Source: Charina bottae
Taxonomy: Eukaryota; Chordata; Lepidosauria; Squamata; Charinaidae
Direction of reading: 5' to 3'
Assembly (NCBI GenBank): GCA_023362775.1
Contig: JALMGJ010000011.1
Location: 23,424,001-23,488,000, forward strand
DNA: 64,000 nt
In this document: in pieces, positions 1 through 12,088 of the stretch
Layout: each line of letters starts with the position of its first letter
How positions within the stretch are numbered: the first letter of the stretch is position 1
The notes under the pieces: generated by a model
What the model was told of the DNA's origin: nothing
Seen by the model: only the letters and a program-made list of their open reading frames with translations
Databases searched by the model: none
Made by a program: the position numbers and the translations under genes

Positions 1-296
1 TTCATACAAAATGGGTATTTTTTCATCTTGTCAAGGAAAAAAATACTCCAAAAGAAGAGTGAAAGTACATAAAAGAAAGTGATACTGATCTTTAAATGGT
101 ACAGATATACCCCATATCAATTCTATAAAAATGTTATCTCAAGCTACTTATTCAGAGCCAATTATATACTTGCAAAAGACAGATGTTAGAACTCTCCTGG
201 GCCTGCACCAGTTCTGAATGCAATCAGTGACTATAGAATTCTTGCTTGCAACAAGGATGTTTTCTTCCCCTACCATGTCAAGCTTATAGATTAGCC
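1..296. other. Non-coding sequence, nothing recognised
   Basis: AT-rich sequence with no repeat or gene that I recognise. Confidence 0.5.
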
Positions 297-461
297 CAGA
301 GCTTTCCAAACTGCGGCGACACACCAACTGCAGCGCGCAAAACCCGAAAGCAGCAGCAGCGCTTCCGGGTTTTTGTGCACTGCCGCACTTCTGGGTTTTC
401 CCGTGGCGACACACCAATGCCGGTTGGTGTGTCGCCGCGGGAAAAACTTTGGAAAGCCCTG
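297..461. mobile_element. hAT-type foldback MITE (GCTTTCCAAA family)
   Basis: Terminal inverted repeats CAGAGCTTTCCAAA and TTTGGAAAGCCCTG bound a 165-bp element with internal inverted symmetry around GGCGACACACC. It is flanked by a perfect 8-bp duplication GATTAGCC (289-296 and 462-469). Non-autonomous, with no coding capacity. Confidence 0.88.
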
Positions 462-3242
462 GATTAGCCTATTTACCTGACTTGCTAATTTTCTACCAAC
501 AATAGTTTTTGATATGGGCTTGCATTCAAATACGCAGACCAAGTCCAGACAGGTTGCTAAGCCATAAAAATTATTATTAGCTAACATTCTCATGCATGTT
601 ACTAATGTAATCAAGAAAAATCAAGGACCTATTTTAACCCATTTCCAAAATTCCCTTGCCTGACAATGTTACTAAGCCAGAGGAGAGAATAACTATTTAC
701 AAGCCTGGGCAACCTGCCTTCCACCAACCCACTTCTGAAGTGGCACAATCCTGGCGAAATGGGCCACAATCTGTACTCCGCAAACACGCCAATCAACTCT
801 GATAAACCAGCCGAATCAAATTATACAAATGAAAGCAATTAAAATCAATGAAACTGTTGCTAAAGGAAATTGCACTCCAACCCTGGTAAATGGGGTGGGA
901 AGGGGGTAGTATGTAAAGTGCAGAATGGCAACACAGCAGAATTCTCAAACGAAGCAGCCCCATCCTCTTCCGGCATCCACCTTTTGAAGGGAGGAAAGGA
1001 GCTCTTGGAAAAAAAACCCATAGTTAATATGAACATGATTTGTAGAGAAGCCTTTTGCTGATGGAATCTCTGGTTTAGAAAGCCCACTGTCTTGACTTTT
1101 GTTCTTAGTTGTTCAGAGCATCCAGACAGTGAGAAGACAAAACAGCCATATTAACAGCTTTTGTCAAGAGCAGCCCTTTCTTAAATGCCTCCCCATCTCC
1201 TCAATCATACCATAATATACACTGGAAACTGCATGTCCTTCAAAGAGATATATGGGTCAATATGACCAGCTTAACAACTGTCCCCATTTTCCCAGCTTGG
1301 AAGTAGATAGGTGGAAAATGCACCACAAAAGGGAACATTTTTTATAGTAGTGTGCATTAATCCATCCTTCCCAGGTTTTTCCTATGCTTCCAACTGCCTT
1401 CCTGAATCTAGCCAGTTTTTACATTTTTATTTGTTTATTTTGCATAGAAATCATTGCATAAGGAGCTTCCATCATTGGGAGAGAGCAAGTTTGGGGAGGG
1501 GGTGAGATCAATGTGCACCCACTGACGCAGGGAAATATTTGCATAGTATGTAAGATGGGTGTGGTGGGCCGCTAAAGTTTCTTTCTCTCTTTTTGTATGG
1601 GCACAGAAAGCTTTTATGAAAAATAAAAGTTTCAGAGCAAATTGGCTAATCATCTCCATCATATGCAATTCTGTATACTTTCATCAGCTATGGAAATATT
1701 CTGTGATGAAGAACGTGTTCTTTACAGTAATATGCTCTACAAACAAATCCCTGCAAATAGGAAACTGAAATGTGCAGAAAGAGAGTTGGCTAGAAATCCT
1801 TCCACTTAACACTTAGTTTTTTTGGTGCTGACCCTTTTTCTTTTCTTTTGCATGTAGGTTCTCCTGTAGAGCTAAAGTGTCTAAAGTGGGACAGTACAGA
1901 CATAGATTTATACAGTAGCCTCAGTATAACCCAGGGTTTACATGTCATTGCTGGTATTTAATATCATGAGAAGGCCTCCATGGATTTTAAGGGCCATATT
2001 TCATTGCCAGAATAATTTTTGTGACATTGTTAGCAATATTAGAAGGCAGGAGCCCTCTTTTTCTGCTAGAAGAAGAAACAGCCTGGCTCCCTCAAACTCC
2101 AATTTCCCAGGCTGATAGAGAAATTCTCATACAAGGTGCAGCCATATTGATTTGAACCTGGTTGCATTCTATTAGAAACCTAATTCTCAATTCTCTGGAG
2201 ACTACAACTTTGTAGAGCCACATGTCGTCACATACTCACTTTAGATTCTTGCTTGCCTGTGAGCTCAAGTACAGATGATGTTCTTTTCCTCCATCATCTG
2301 AAGACGGCTTTAATTTACCTGAATTCCAGGACCACAAAATAAGGTTTTATTTGTGTACTAACATTTTCTTGGAATAAAGATCTACTGATTTTTAACAGAA
2401 TTTCCACTATTGCTGGATCAAAGATACTTGAAAAATATATTCAATAAAAAAGATAAAACAAATTGTCTGTAATGAATTAAACTAGTCTATGTCAGCCTAT
2501 AAGTTATGATAACCACAACACATTCCAAATATTAAGGAGAGCCAGATTTACGATATAATTAATATGGACTATGTTTTGTTGATTATCTCTAAAGTTCTTA
2601 ACAAGCACCCTAGACTACAAAAACAAGGAAGTGGATATATTAGAATCAAAACTTTTAAAATGTGCTTGCTATTGACATGACATTTTGGTTGCATCTAATG
2701 CCACTTTGAAGCAGCCTTCAAATATAGAGGACCTTGGAACTGATTTTGGACTGATTCAGTGAGATGATAGTTGCCTATGAAATAATGTGTAATTTAGGGC
2801 ATGCCGTTTAGGGTATAATGTAGAATTTAGGGCACGTTCAAGAGATAAATGAATACATGTGGCAGGAACTTTTTTGCTATTTCATCAAAGTACTAAAATG
2901 TTCTTCATCTTTACTGGCTTTCAGGACAATTTTGTTTCAATTAGCCATACAGCTTTTTCTTAATTGAGGGATTTCAATATGCTATGATGGGCAGTTAATT
3001 TAATTTTGTTATTTGTATTATTATGTCTATTTACCAATTCTAATTATGCTTGGATAGACAATTGGGGTTTAAAAATACAGTAATAATCTATTTCTACCAC
3101 TGAACTTAATTATCATACTTTATTCTCCAAGCAAGTCTAGGAGCAATAACTTAATGAGACAAGGAACAAGTTGTAGAAACCGGATGATCATTTTTAGTGC
3201 TTTCTTATTTAACACTTCCTAGAGCTACATGCCTGTATGTGT
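462..3242. other. Non-coding stretch, no feature recognised
   Basis: Mostly AT-rich unique-looking sequence. Short open frames lack codon structure. The missing last KCNC4 exon could be here, but I found no match. Confidence 0.5.
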
Positions 3243-3255
3243 AAGCTATGAAAAT

Positions 3256-4176
3256 TTGTTGTTGTTCAGTTGTTTAGTCGTGTCCGACTCTTCGTGACCT
3301 CATGGACCATAGCACGCCAGGCCTTCCTGTCCTCCACTGTCTCTCGGAGTTTACTCAAATTCATGTTCATTACATCGGTGATGCTATCTAACCATCTCAT
3401 CCTCTGCCGTCCCCTTCTCCTTTTGCCTTCAGTCTTTCCCAGCATCAGGGTCTTTTCCAGTGAGTCCTCTCTTCGCATTAGGTGGCCAAAGTATTTGAGC
3501 TTCAGCTTCAGCATCTGTCCTTCCAATGAGCAGTCAGGGTTGATTTCCTTTAGGATTGACTGGTTTGACCTCCTTGCAGTCCAAGGGACTCTCAAGAGTC
3601 TTCTCCAGCAGTTCAAAATTGGGAAAGGAGTATGACAAGGCTGTATATTATCACCCTGCTTATTTAACTTATATGCAGAGTACATCATGAGAAATGCCGG
3701 GCTGGATGAATCACAAGCCGGAGTTAAGATTGCCGGGAGAAATATCAACAACCTCAGATATGCAGACGATACCACCCTAATGGCAGAAAGTGAAGAGGAA
3801 CTAAAGAGCCTCTTGATGAAGGTGAAAGAGGAGAGTGCAAAAGCTGGCTTGAAACTCAACATTAAAAAAACCCAGATCATGGCATCTGGTCCCATCACTT
3901 CCTGGCAAATAGAAGGGGAAGAAATGGAAGCAGTGACAGATTTTATTTTCTTGGGCTCCAAGATCACCGCAGACGGTGACTGCAGCCATGAAATTAAAAG
4001 ACGCTTGCTCCTTGGGAGGAAAGCTATGGCAAACCTAGACAGCATATTAAAAAGCAGAGACATCACCTTGCCGACAAAGGTCCGTATAGTTAAAGCTATG
4101 GTTTTTCCAGTAGTAATGTATGGCTGTGAGAGTTGGACCATAAGGAAGGCTGAGCGCTGAAAAACTGATGCTTTCG
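3256..4176 (-). mobile_element. BovB (RTE clade) LINE fragment with internal inversion
   Basis: Two BovB pieces in opposite orientation. 3256-3620 on the minus strand encodes the end of the ORF (WRRLLRVPWTARRSNQS through KSRTRLNN) plus the short 3' end with (AAC)n. 3620-4176 on the plus strand encodes reverse transcriptase with the YADD catalytic motif (RYADDTTLMAE) to SWTIRKAE. The whole is flanked by a perfect 13-bp duplication AAGCTATGAAAAT (3243-3255 and 4177-4189), so it arrived as one insertion. The two pieces abut at the same point in the source element (around TGCTTT..GAA), which is the arrangement expected from twin priming. It is 5'-truncated and not functional. Confidence 0.93.
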
Positions 4177-4189
4177 AAGCTATGAAAAT

Positions 4190-5522
4190 ACACCTGGCCA
4201 AAAAAATATATATTTCAATAAATTCCTGCCTGGTTCAGTTGCAATGCCAAAATATTTTTTGTACAATGAGATTTGCATCCTTCCTTCTCCCCATTCTGTC
4301 TTGTAAATTCAAGGAGCTCTGAAACACTTGCTTTTGAACAAAACGCAATTTCCTATCACATCTAAACTTATCTGATGGGTTTTAACAAAGTCCAGCTAGA
4401 GCAACCATGATTTCCAAGTTGAGATATAATAGGGAACCATGGTTAGTTTAAAAAGCAGGTTTTAGAGGTCCTCATGTGCAGGAAGAAGAAAAGAAGGCAG
4501 TGAACAAGCCTGAAGGTTTTGCAAGTATAAATTTGCAAAACAATGTCAAACAATTGTTATTATATTTTAATCTAATGGATATTCATCCAATTGTCTCTGC
4601 ATCTCATGTTTATTAAATTCCTTTATTGCAAAATCAATTCCAGATATTCCTCATATCTATTGGAGACCAATTTTATTGTTATAAAAACAAGTTACACTCA
4701 TACACAGCCACACACACTCATTCATCAATTTAGCAACCTTCAGTACGTTATAACCCCTTCCATAAATTTTGCCAGTCAAAAATTGTTGTCAATGGGAACA
4801 ATTTAAAAAATAGCCTAAGCAAAAGCACTAGCTACTCTTTCCCCTCATACAAACATAGCATAATAAGCCAAAAAACACTTTCACTCATTTCCAGCTCTTT
4901 ACATTAATTTAAGAACCTTGTTTGTCTCATAGAGACATAACTAGAAATTCCTAATTCAGAGGAAGGAAGGAAGGAAGGAAGGAAGGAAGGAAGGAAGGAA
5001 GGAAGGAAGGAAGGAAGGAAGGAAGGAAGGAAGGAAGTTATTAAAGACTTCCAGATTTGTATTATGGAACAATAAGAAAGGAGAAACAAAGAGTCTACAT
5101 GTCTGTATCTCACTAAGCAGAGATAGTATTATTCAAATACTGGTTTTGTCTCTAGCAGTTTTCTGTCCATAAATATTTCAATCTCATCCTCCTTTCACTT
5201 TCAGTTTGTTTTATCATCCTTCTTTTATACAAAGATTGCTACTCTGATAGGGAAGGCTAGCATTTTGTTTTTACAAGTGCTGATGTAGATTGGGCATTAG
5301 GCCAAACACTTCAAGAAAGCAAGGCCTTTTCAAGTTTCAATTGAAATAATAACACATAAGCATAGACCTAGATCGTGAATTCTTTTGATCTGATGGCATG
5401 TGAGAAAAGTCTATGCCATTTTATCTCTTAACTCTTCACTATGGTGGCTCCTTTGATCTATTAACACGTGGTAGCCATTAGCTGGAGAGAAAAACTACAG
5501 TTTAAATATCCATGGTCTAAGC
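4190..5522. other. Non-coding stretch with one microsatellite
   Basis: AT-rich, apart from the (GGAA)n run at 4961-5037. No gene seen. Confidence 0.5.
4961..5037. repeat. (GGAA)n microsatellite
   Basis: About 19 uninterrupted copies of GGAA. Confidence 0.98.
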
Positions 5523-5643
5523 CAGTGTTTTTCAAACTTGGCAACTTTAGGACATGTGGACTTCAACTCCCAGAATTGCTGGCTGTGGAATTCTGAGAAT
5601 TGAAGTCCACATGTCTTAAAGTTGCCAAGTTTGAGAAGCACTG
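5523..5643. mobile_element. hAT-type palindromic MITE (GTTTCTCAACCTTGG family)
   Basis: Near-complete foldback with arms containing GACTTCAACTCCCAGAATT and its complement. Ends are CAGTG/CACTG. Flanked by a perfect 8-bp duplication GTCTAAGC (5515-5522 and 5644-5651). About a dozen relatives occur in the window. Confidence 0.9.
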
Positions 5644-7844
5644 GTCTAAGCTAAACAATGTTTTTTCTAATATAACTAACAAAAGAGAAAAGTACTTTGT
5701 GTTTTAATTTTTCTACTATTTCTTGAATATTGCAAATTGTACCATCACACTTTGTGGGGTGTTTGGAAGTGCTGTGGAAGAGATGGAAAGGCAGAGCAGA
5801 AATATGACCAAAAAAGAAAGAAAAAAAAGAATCAAACCTATACTGGAAGTGCTTCTAGGGGCCCTTTGGATCACTTATTAGCTCTCTAGCGCTGAACACC
5901 CCCCAATAATGTCATGTAGCTACTGGTGCTGGTTATTTTAACCATAAGGTCATAAAGAGGGTTATTTAATGGACATAGTCATCCCTTTGCTAAGAAGCCA
6001 TTTGGATGCTGATGAAGTTGTGATGCAGTTAGCCATGTTCACAGACTTTACATGGACCAATAACATATCGATCAATTGGACCACTGTTGAGTAGCTGCTA
6101 CCACAGAATAGCTTGGTCTGTGCCATTCATTGCCTGTATCCCGTCAATGAAAACCCTGTCAACAAGACGCAAGAGGAACAATGCATGACAATGGGACAAC
6201 TATTGCTTCAGCTACTTGTGATATTTGGCCTTAGAAAGCTACATTTTTAGACTGCCTATGGAATGAGCCATGTTGCTCCAGTTACAATTCTCCCAGCTAA
6301 ATTCACACTCTGATAATATGCCAGATATATTTTGCTGCCAAAGTGGTCAGCCTGCCTGTGACAGACATTGTTGGTACAGTCAAGCTCCAGAACTGTTCCC
6401 ACAGGCTTGGTAGACTTAAGAAATTCTTTTTAAAAACTGCAAGAAACTAACATGCTGCCAACAGTTCACTCTTCAGTCCTGAGCGTCTTTGCAAAACATG
6501 GTATTTTGCATTCCTCAAAAGTGCATTCATTGGAAAACTTGAGCTGTGCAAATCTGCAAATCTTATCACTCATTAAAAAACAAACAAAAACAAAACGGTA
6601 ACCAGACTGGTTGTGTATATTTCTGAACCATGTTGAGGTGCTTAATTTTTCTCCTACAATTAATTGCTAGGAAAACAGGTTTTGAATGGAAGCTGAGGCA
6701 CTGAAGGTTGGTTGCCTCCAATAAGATAACATCTACAAAAGGAACACGCTGCTTTGAGTATGACACCACTCGGATGAAACAGAATTCCTGTGCTAAAATA
6801 TATATCAGCTAAAGACAACGCCTTTATATACAGGGATTGTAGTACAACATTTCTCAATGTCCTATTCCCAGCTTGACCAATTTACTGCCTTCTATACTCC
6901 CTCCAAGCTACTTTCTCAATGTCCGCATAATACATTGCCAGCCTTTGCTGCCTCTGCACCGACTTTTCCTCTAGAACTTACTATGTGAGTTAGCAATGCG
7001 CACACCCTACTGTTCTCCCTTACATTGTTTCAGATCATATGGACATCTGCTTACAAACAGGAGACCCTTAGATTTTGCTCTAGGACAGAGGCCTCGCTCT
7101 GCCGGCATCTTATCCCCATCCGTGACATACGCCCAGGGAAGGAAAAAGCCCTTTAGGATACATCCAGCTCCTACAATATGCAGTGCTTCTTACCCCCTTG
7201 AAGGATGGAAACAGGCCAGGGGGACGGGGTAGTTGCTAAATTTGGTGATGTTTGTTGTTGCAGGGGATTGCAAGTCCTGAAGGAAAATATACCTCTTTTT
7301 GCTTTTTTGTAGTTCTTTTTTGTCATTTTTTTTCATTTGCTTTTGCATATAACATTAAATATTGTCGCTTACAGTATCACATGCAAATACATGCTGGCTT
7401 GGAAAATGCAGATTCTAAATAGTTTAGCTCGGTGGTGCTATTCCTTACGCTTTTGTCTGTATCAGCAGCACTGCTTTGAAAAAACCATGTGTCCCATACT
7501 CAAGTGCTCAATGACATGTCCCGTATTTTGTTGTTCCAGAAGAAACGTAGGGAAGGTATCTCCCCCTCGTTGCAGTCGCCGACAAATTCTTTGATCCCGC
7601 GGTTATACTATTCTTTTTCTGTTGAAAAATAGATTTCTTTTTCCTGCATTCTGTTGGTGGTTGTTCTCATTTCTCTTTGTTTTCCCCACTCTTGTTTTTT
7701 GTTTTTTGCAATGAGATCAAAAGAGCATCCCATCCCAACTTTGGATGGAAACAGGAAAAAAAATCACAGTGAAAGCACCAACCTCAACAAGGAGTGCTCC
7801 ATTGTCATTTTCTGTGTGCAGAAAAAGAAAGAAACGAAACAGAA
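5644..7844. other. Non-coding stretch, nothing recognised
   Basis: No repeat family or gene that I can name. T-rich around 7300-7350 and 7610-7700. Confidence 0.4.
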
Positions 7845-7873
7845 GAGAGGAGAGAGAGAGAGAGAGAGAGAGG
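7845..7873. repeat. (GA)n microsatellite
   Basis: Short purine run within a longer A/G-rich region. Confidence 0.9.
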
Positions 7874-7921
7874 CAAAAGAAGAAGGATGGTCCTCTAAGC
7901 TTCTCCTTCAAGCCTAATCAG

Positions 7922-8146
7922 ATGCTGGAATTGCCTTCTCCCCCGACCCCATCCTGGTCTCTGCGCTTACCCTCAGCTCTTTCATCTGTGGGAACTTGGT
8001 TAATCTTGGATTATCTACATCATAGGAAAGTCGTTATCATGCATCCAGGCAGAAGGGAGCATCTGACCTTATTGCTTGTGATTGATGGAAGATCCATGCA
8101 CAAAACAGAAGAACAATTCCAAGGAAAGACAGAAGGCCCAAGGCAG
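7922..8146 (+). other. Candidate exon A of an unknown transcript
   Basis: A 225-bp stretch starts with ATG after a possible acceptor CCTAATCAG and ends at an excellent donor CAAGGCAG|GTGAGT. One frame is open throughout (75 codons, MLELPSPPTPSWSLRLPS...). I recognise no protein family, and the acceptor has a weak pyrimidine tract. It could be part of a lncRNA or a chance donor. Confidence 0.2.
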
Positions 8147-8917
8147 GTGAGTGGGGTGGCCTTCTTCAGAGGGACTGTGGAGGGTCCATGTGTTTAAAGA
8201 ACCAGAACCACTCATTAAGGAAATAAGGAGAGTAAGAGAGAGACAGATAGGGAGACTGGATGCATGTCAGTCATGGGGAGAGATTTAACAGAGGGATAGA
8301 TTTTCTATGGGACAAGTTCAGAGATAGGTTAGGAGGGACAGAGAAACCAAACAGAGATTACAGTGGGCAGACCCAGAGACACAAAACAGAAAGAAAGAAA
8401 TGAAAGACGGAAGGCTCTATGGCTCATTAAAGTCCTGAGTAAGAGGATGAAAAGGGAAAGAGCATTAAACAAAGAGAGAAACTGTCAAGCCAGGGCCAGA
8501 GAAATACTGTGCAGTCTGGTAAGGTTGACGAGGGGAAGGAATGCAGAGAATCCAGACAGGAGGGCCTTGGGCCTTTCCTGCAAGGTCTGTCTTTCACACA
8601 TTTCCTCTCCTGCTTTTGGATCGTTTGGATTTTCAGAGCAAACCATCCCTCACCCTTACTCCCTCAGTAGATGCTTAAGCTGTACTCCTCATTCAAAGCT
8701 ACGGGGACCGAAGGCTTCAGGCCTCAGAATTCTCATGGATGCTCCAGAAAGTGCAAATTTAGTGCAACACCACCTGCATGGTGTCTCCTGCATTTCACGT
8801 GTTCCAATGCATTTGGCAGATATTGTTTTCTTTTCCTTTAACTCCGCCCCCTATTTTTGGCATTACCTTTTTTTTTTCCTTTTCCTTTGCCTTCATCTTC
8901 TTCTTTTTTTTTTAAAG

Positions 8918-9006
8918 AAACAAACATACAAGCTAACCCCAAGCATCCCTGGTGTGTCTCTAGAGTATGGAAGGGATGGGCGAGCGAGGACGTCGGACGG
9001 AACCAG
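8918..9006 (+). other. Candidate exon B of an unknown transcript
   Basis: A long T/C tract (about 8868-8913) leads to AAAG, then an 89-bp segment ends at donor AACCAG|GTGAGC. The segment is open in two frames and its last third is unusually CpG-rich (GGGCGAGCGAGGACGTCGG). It looks like a real exon by signals alone, on the strand opposite to KCNC4. No protein family is recognised. Confidence 0.3.
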
Positions 9007-9565
9007 GTGAGCCAAAAGGAGGGGGTGCTGGAGATGGAGGTAGACCAGCAATGCTGTTCAGGCTGTGGGACTTCTCATAGCCTGTGGGGAGTGCTGTCAG
9101 GAAGGAAGGAGAGAGATGAGAGAAGTGAGTGAATGAATGAACGAACGATAAGTCCACTTAAGACTCAAAGGAACTCTGTCGGGCAATCTCAACAGCATAC
9201 AGGGGAAAAGAGCTACTTTCTGCTATGCTTCATATAACTTTACACTGATTCAGATCTGCTCCATTTACCCCAATGTTAGCTGCATTTAAAAAACTGCGGT
9301 TTCATAATCATGATTTCTGAAGCAGCAGATTTTTCTCCTCCATTCCCATTTCCTCCTCAGCTGCAGAGATCCTGGTTGTTAGGTCCAAACTGGGGCACTC
9401 TGGTTTTATTTTGTTTTAATTAAAACAGCATTTAACTAATATTAAGTCACAGACTGCAAGATTGATGTCAGTCTTCCCAGGTAGACCAGACAGGAAACAC
9501 AACCAGATGAGCTAATTCTACTTTATTGTAAGGCTACATTAACAGAATCTTGCAAGTCTTTAATT

Positions 9566-9636
9566 CTGTAAGCCGCCTGGAGTCACCATGTGTGAGTTGG
9601 GCGGCCTTATGTAAATCTGTTTAATAAATAAATAAA
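9566..9636 (+). repeat. 3' tail of a non-LTR retroelement
   Basis: GTAAGCCGCCTGGAGTCACC ... GAGTTGGGCGGCCTTATG ... AATAAATAAATAAA is a recurrent retroelement end. The same tail recurs at 52310-52378. Confidence 0.7.
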
Positions 9637-11597
9637 GTCAAAGTACAAATCTCCCGCTGTCTCCTTTACAGCCTGAGAAGTTAGGGAGGGTCCCTTCTGA
9701 GCCTCTTGCTCCACCCATTATGCAGCTGCGGGCTAGGCCCTCTCTTATCTGACTGTTCCCTAGGCAGCATCTCTTTGCCCCATCTCCCAAGGTCTTTCCC
9801 ACATACCATTACAGATACCTTATTTTAAGCTTAGAGATCCATGAATCCTTGGACTATGATCTTTTTCAATCCACGCCACTCTAATCAATTAGCCTAATAA
9901 CATCAAATTTATTGCCAATTCATGGCTATTTTTATCTACTTTTTTTCTTTATGTGATTATCCTATCTTTTCTTGAAGGAACCATACTTGGTTGAAATAGG
10001 CCTGTCCCTCTTTTATTCTAATGACATCACCCTCTAAGCAGCAGTCTGAGCTCTGATTTTCTACTTGTGGCCCAGCACTTCAGAAATTACACCCTACAGG
10101 CTCTCACAGCATTGCTAGAGGGATGAGCAGCAGAGGTCATCATTTCCCCCTATCTTTTCCTATTTGCAAAGCACAATCTGTTCTGAGGAAGCAGAAACTA
10201 AGGAGTACAGGTCCCTCTGCTTTGCCTTCTCCATCTGTGGCCCATCATGGCTATCCCCAGGGGGGTGGTCAAAAACTCAAGATGGTGGCCACAACCATGT
10301 GAATCGAAGCCCCGTCTCTTTTAAGTGTGTCACAGCGCACGTAAAAAAGGAGTGGGGCTTCAATCACACGGTTGTGGCCACCATCTTGAGTTTTTTGGCT
10401 CCCCACCCCGTGGACACATCTGGCCTGGATTTGTTACCGTCCCAGATGGGAATGGTTCCCCCAAATAAAAGATCCATCTTGATCCAAAAGTAGAATGTCA
10501 GAAAAAAGGCTATTTTTTTTAAAAAAAACTTTCTCCCAGACACATATATTTTGCCTAATTTAGAGGGGGGGCACCCTTTATGTCAACTGATCTATAGTTG
10601 CTTAACTTTATAATCCTGCTTGGCATCTATATATACCCTCCTCCCAACCCCAATCATTCCAGAATATGTAAAATGCAGGGCGAAAAAAATAAAGGGCATA
10701 TCCTGCTTAAGAGAGAAAGAAAAAGTTGGCAGGTTTAAAAAATGCATTTATTATCCTCCAGAAAGAAAGGCTGATCATTATACGGATCACAGATTGTATA
10801 GAGGAGCGGGGATTTAACCTGAAAGACCCCTTTGCTGCCAAAGCAATTCCCACCCTGACTTTCCATCCTGTCTCCTCTCCTACAACCTGTTTTTTCCCTG
10901 TATTTCATGCCTATTTGTGTAGAAGATCCTTACTGTCACCATTTACACGCTCAGTATGCAATTCACAGCCAGTTGTACAATACAGACAAAAACATGCATG
11001 TCATACGTGTATCATATGACAATATGCCAGTTGAGGAGGTGCATGGGACTTGAACATGTTATGACTTAAGTGTTTTGTGTATCTCATGCAGGTAAGTAGC
11101 AACTAGCACACTAAAGCCTGCTTTGGCAGGCAGATCGTTGTCACCACATATGGTGTAGTCAAAGCAGATTTCTGGGGAAAGCCATTTCTACGAAGTGTGG
11201 TGCACAATCTCACACTGTCTGCTAGAATGCATTATTTCATCTCTTTCTCTGTGAGAAAAGTGAGGTGTAACTTTCAACAAAGGAAGCCTTCAAGATGCTG
11301 ATACAGAAGAGAGAAAAATATCACGTAAGAGAGAAACCTTTTTACAGCTGAATTGAAAACATATGAATACATGGGGTTATAGCTCACAATTGACTCTTGG
11401 TAGCATGATCTGTATTAAATGGGAGTGTAACATGGTTTATTCCAGATGGTGCATGTGAAGATCAAACAATTGTAAGTATATGCAGGCATATTACAGTAGT
11501 GCATGTAATTAACATGCTATTTGATGCAGGAATATGTAAAACATAATTTAAATATATGTTCCAGCTTAAACTTGGCTATGTGCCATATAATAGAGGG
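9637..11597. other. Non-coding stretch with one inverted repeat
   Basis: Unique-looking apart from the foldback at 10258-10408. No gene recognised. Confidence 0.5.
10258..10408. repeat. Foldback element (CTCAAGATGGTGGCC family)
   Basis: Inverted arms at about 10258-10313 and 10354-10408 share CTCAAGATGGTGGCCACAAC and its complement. Related sequences lie at 20088-20165 and 25855-25975. Superfamily unclear. Confidence 0.75.
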
Positions 11598-11828
11598 CAG
11601 GGGTTTTCAAAATTGTTCAGGCTGCAGAACCTGTTAAAAAAATTCTTGGAATCCCTGATCAAGAGGCAAAGCTCTAGGTAAAAAAAACAACTGCCAATAA
11701 AACAAAATTTGTGTGTATAATTTATTTATGCAACTTTATATATTTAAGTTATTTGTGGGGGCTTTTTGCTCTTAGTTTCTCAGGGAGCCCCATCAAATTC
11801 AAACAGAACCCAGTTTGAAAAACCCTAG
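11598..11828. mobile_element. Possible degenerate hAT-type element
   Basis: Ends resemble inverted repeats (CAGGGGTTTTCAAAA and GTTTGAAAAACCCTAG). No matching 8-bp flanks were found, so this is uncertain. Confidence 0.4.
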
Positions 11829-12034
11829 TTTAATGTATGTGCTGCTGTTAATATGCATGGAATTTGTTTTATTTTTTTAACATTTATTTTATTTAAAACA
11901 CTTCTAAACCCCTTCCCATTAAAAGAAATCTCAAAGCAGTGGAGAACACATGACCCATGAATACTGTTCTGAGGTGCATGTGTTATGAAGGTATATTATG
12001 TACTGTATGTATGTTGTATGTTGATCTGTTGGTC

Positions 12035-12067
12035 TACCTACCTACCCATCCATCCATCCATCCATCT
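12035..12067. repeat. (ACCT)n/(ATCC)n short microsatellite
   Basis: Compound tetranucleotide run just left of the large hAT-type element. Confidence 0.9.
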
Positions 12068-12088
12068 CCAACCTGGTATTCTCTAGAT

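Noticed and set aside
3266..4201. 311-codon minus-strand open frame as a host gene
   Set aside because: It is the BovB ORF end fused to the antisense of the inverted reverse transcriptase part.
8363..9010. 215-codon plus-strand open frame
   Set aside because: Composition is basic and low-complexity, it spans a T-rich tract, and no domain is seen. At most its end overlaps the candidate exon at 8918-9006.
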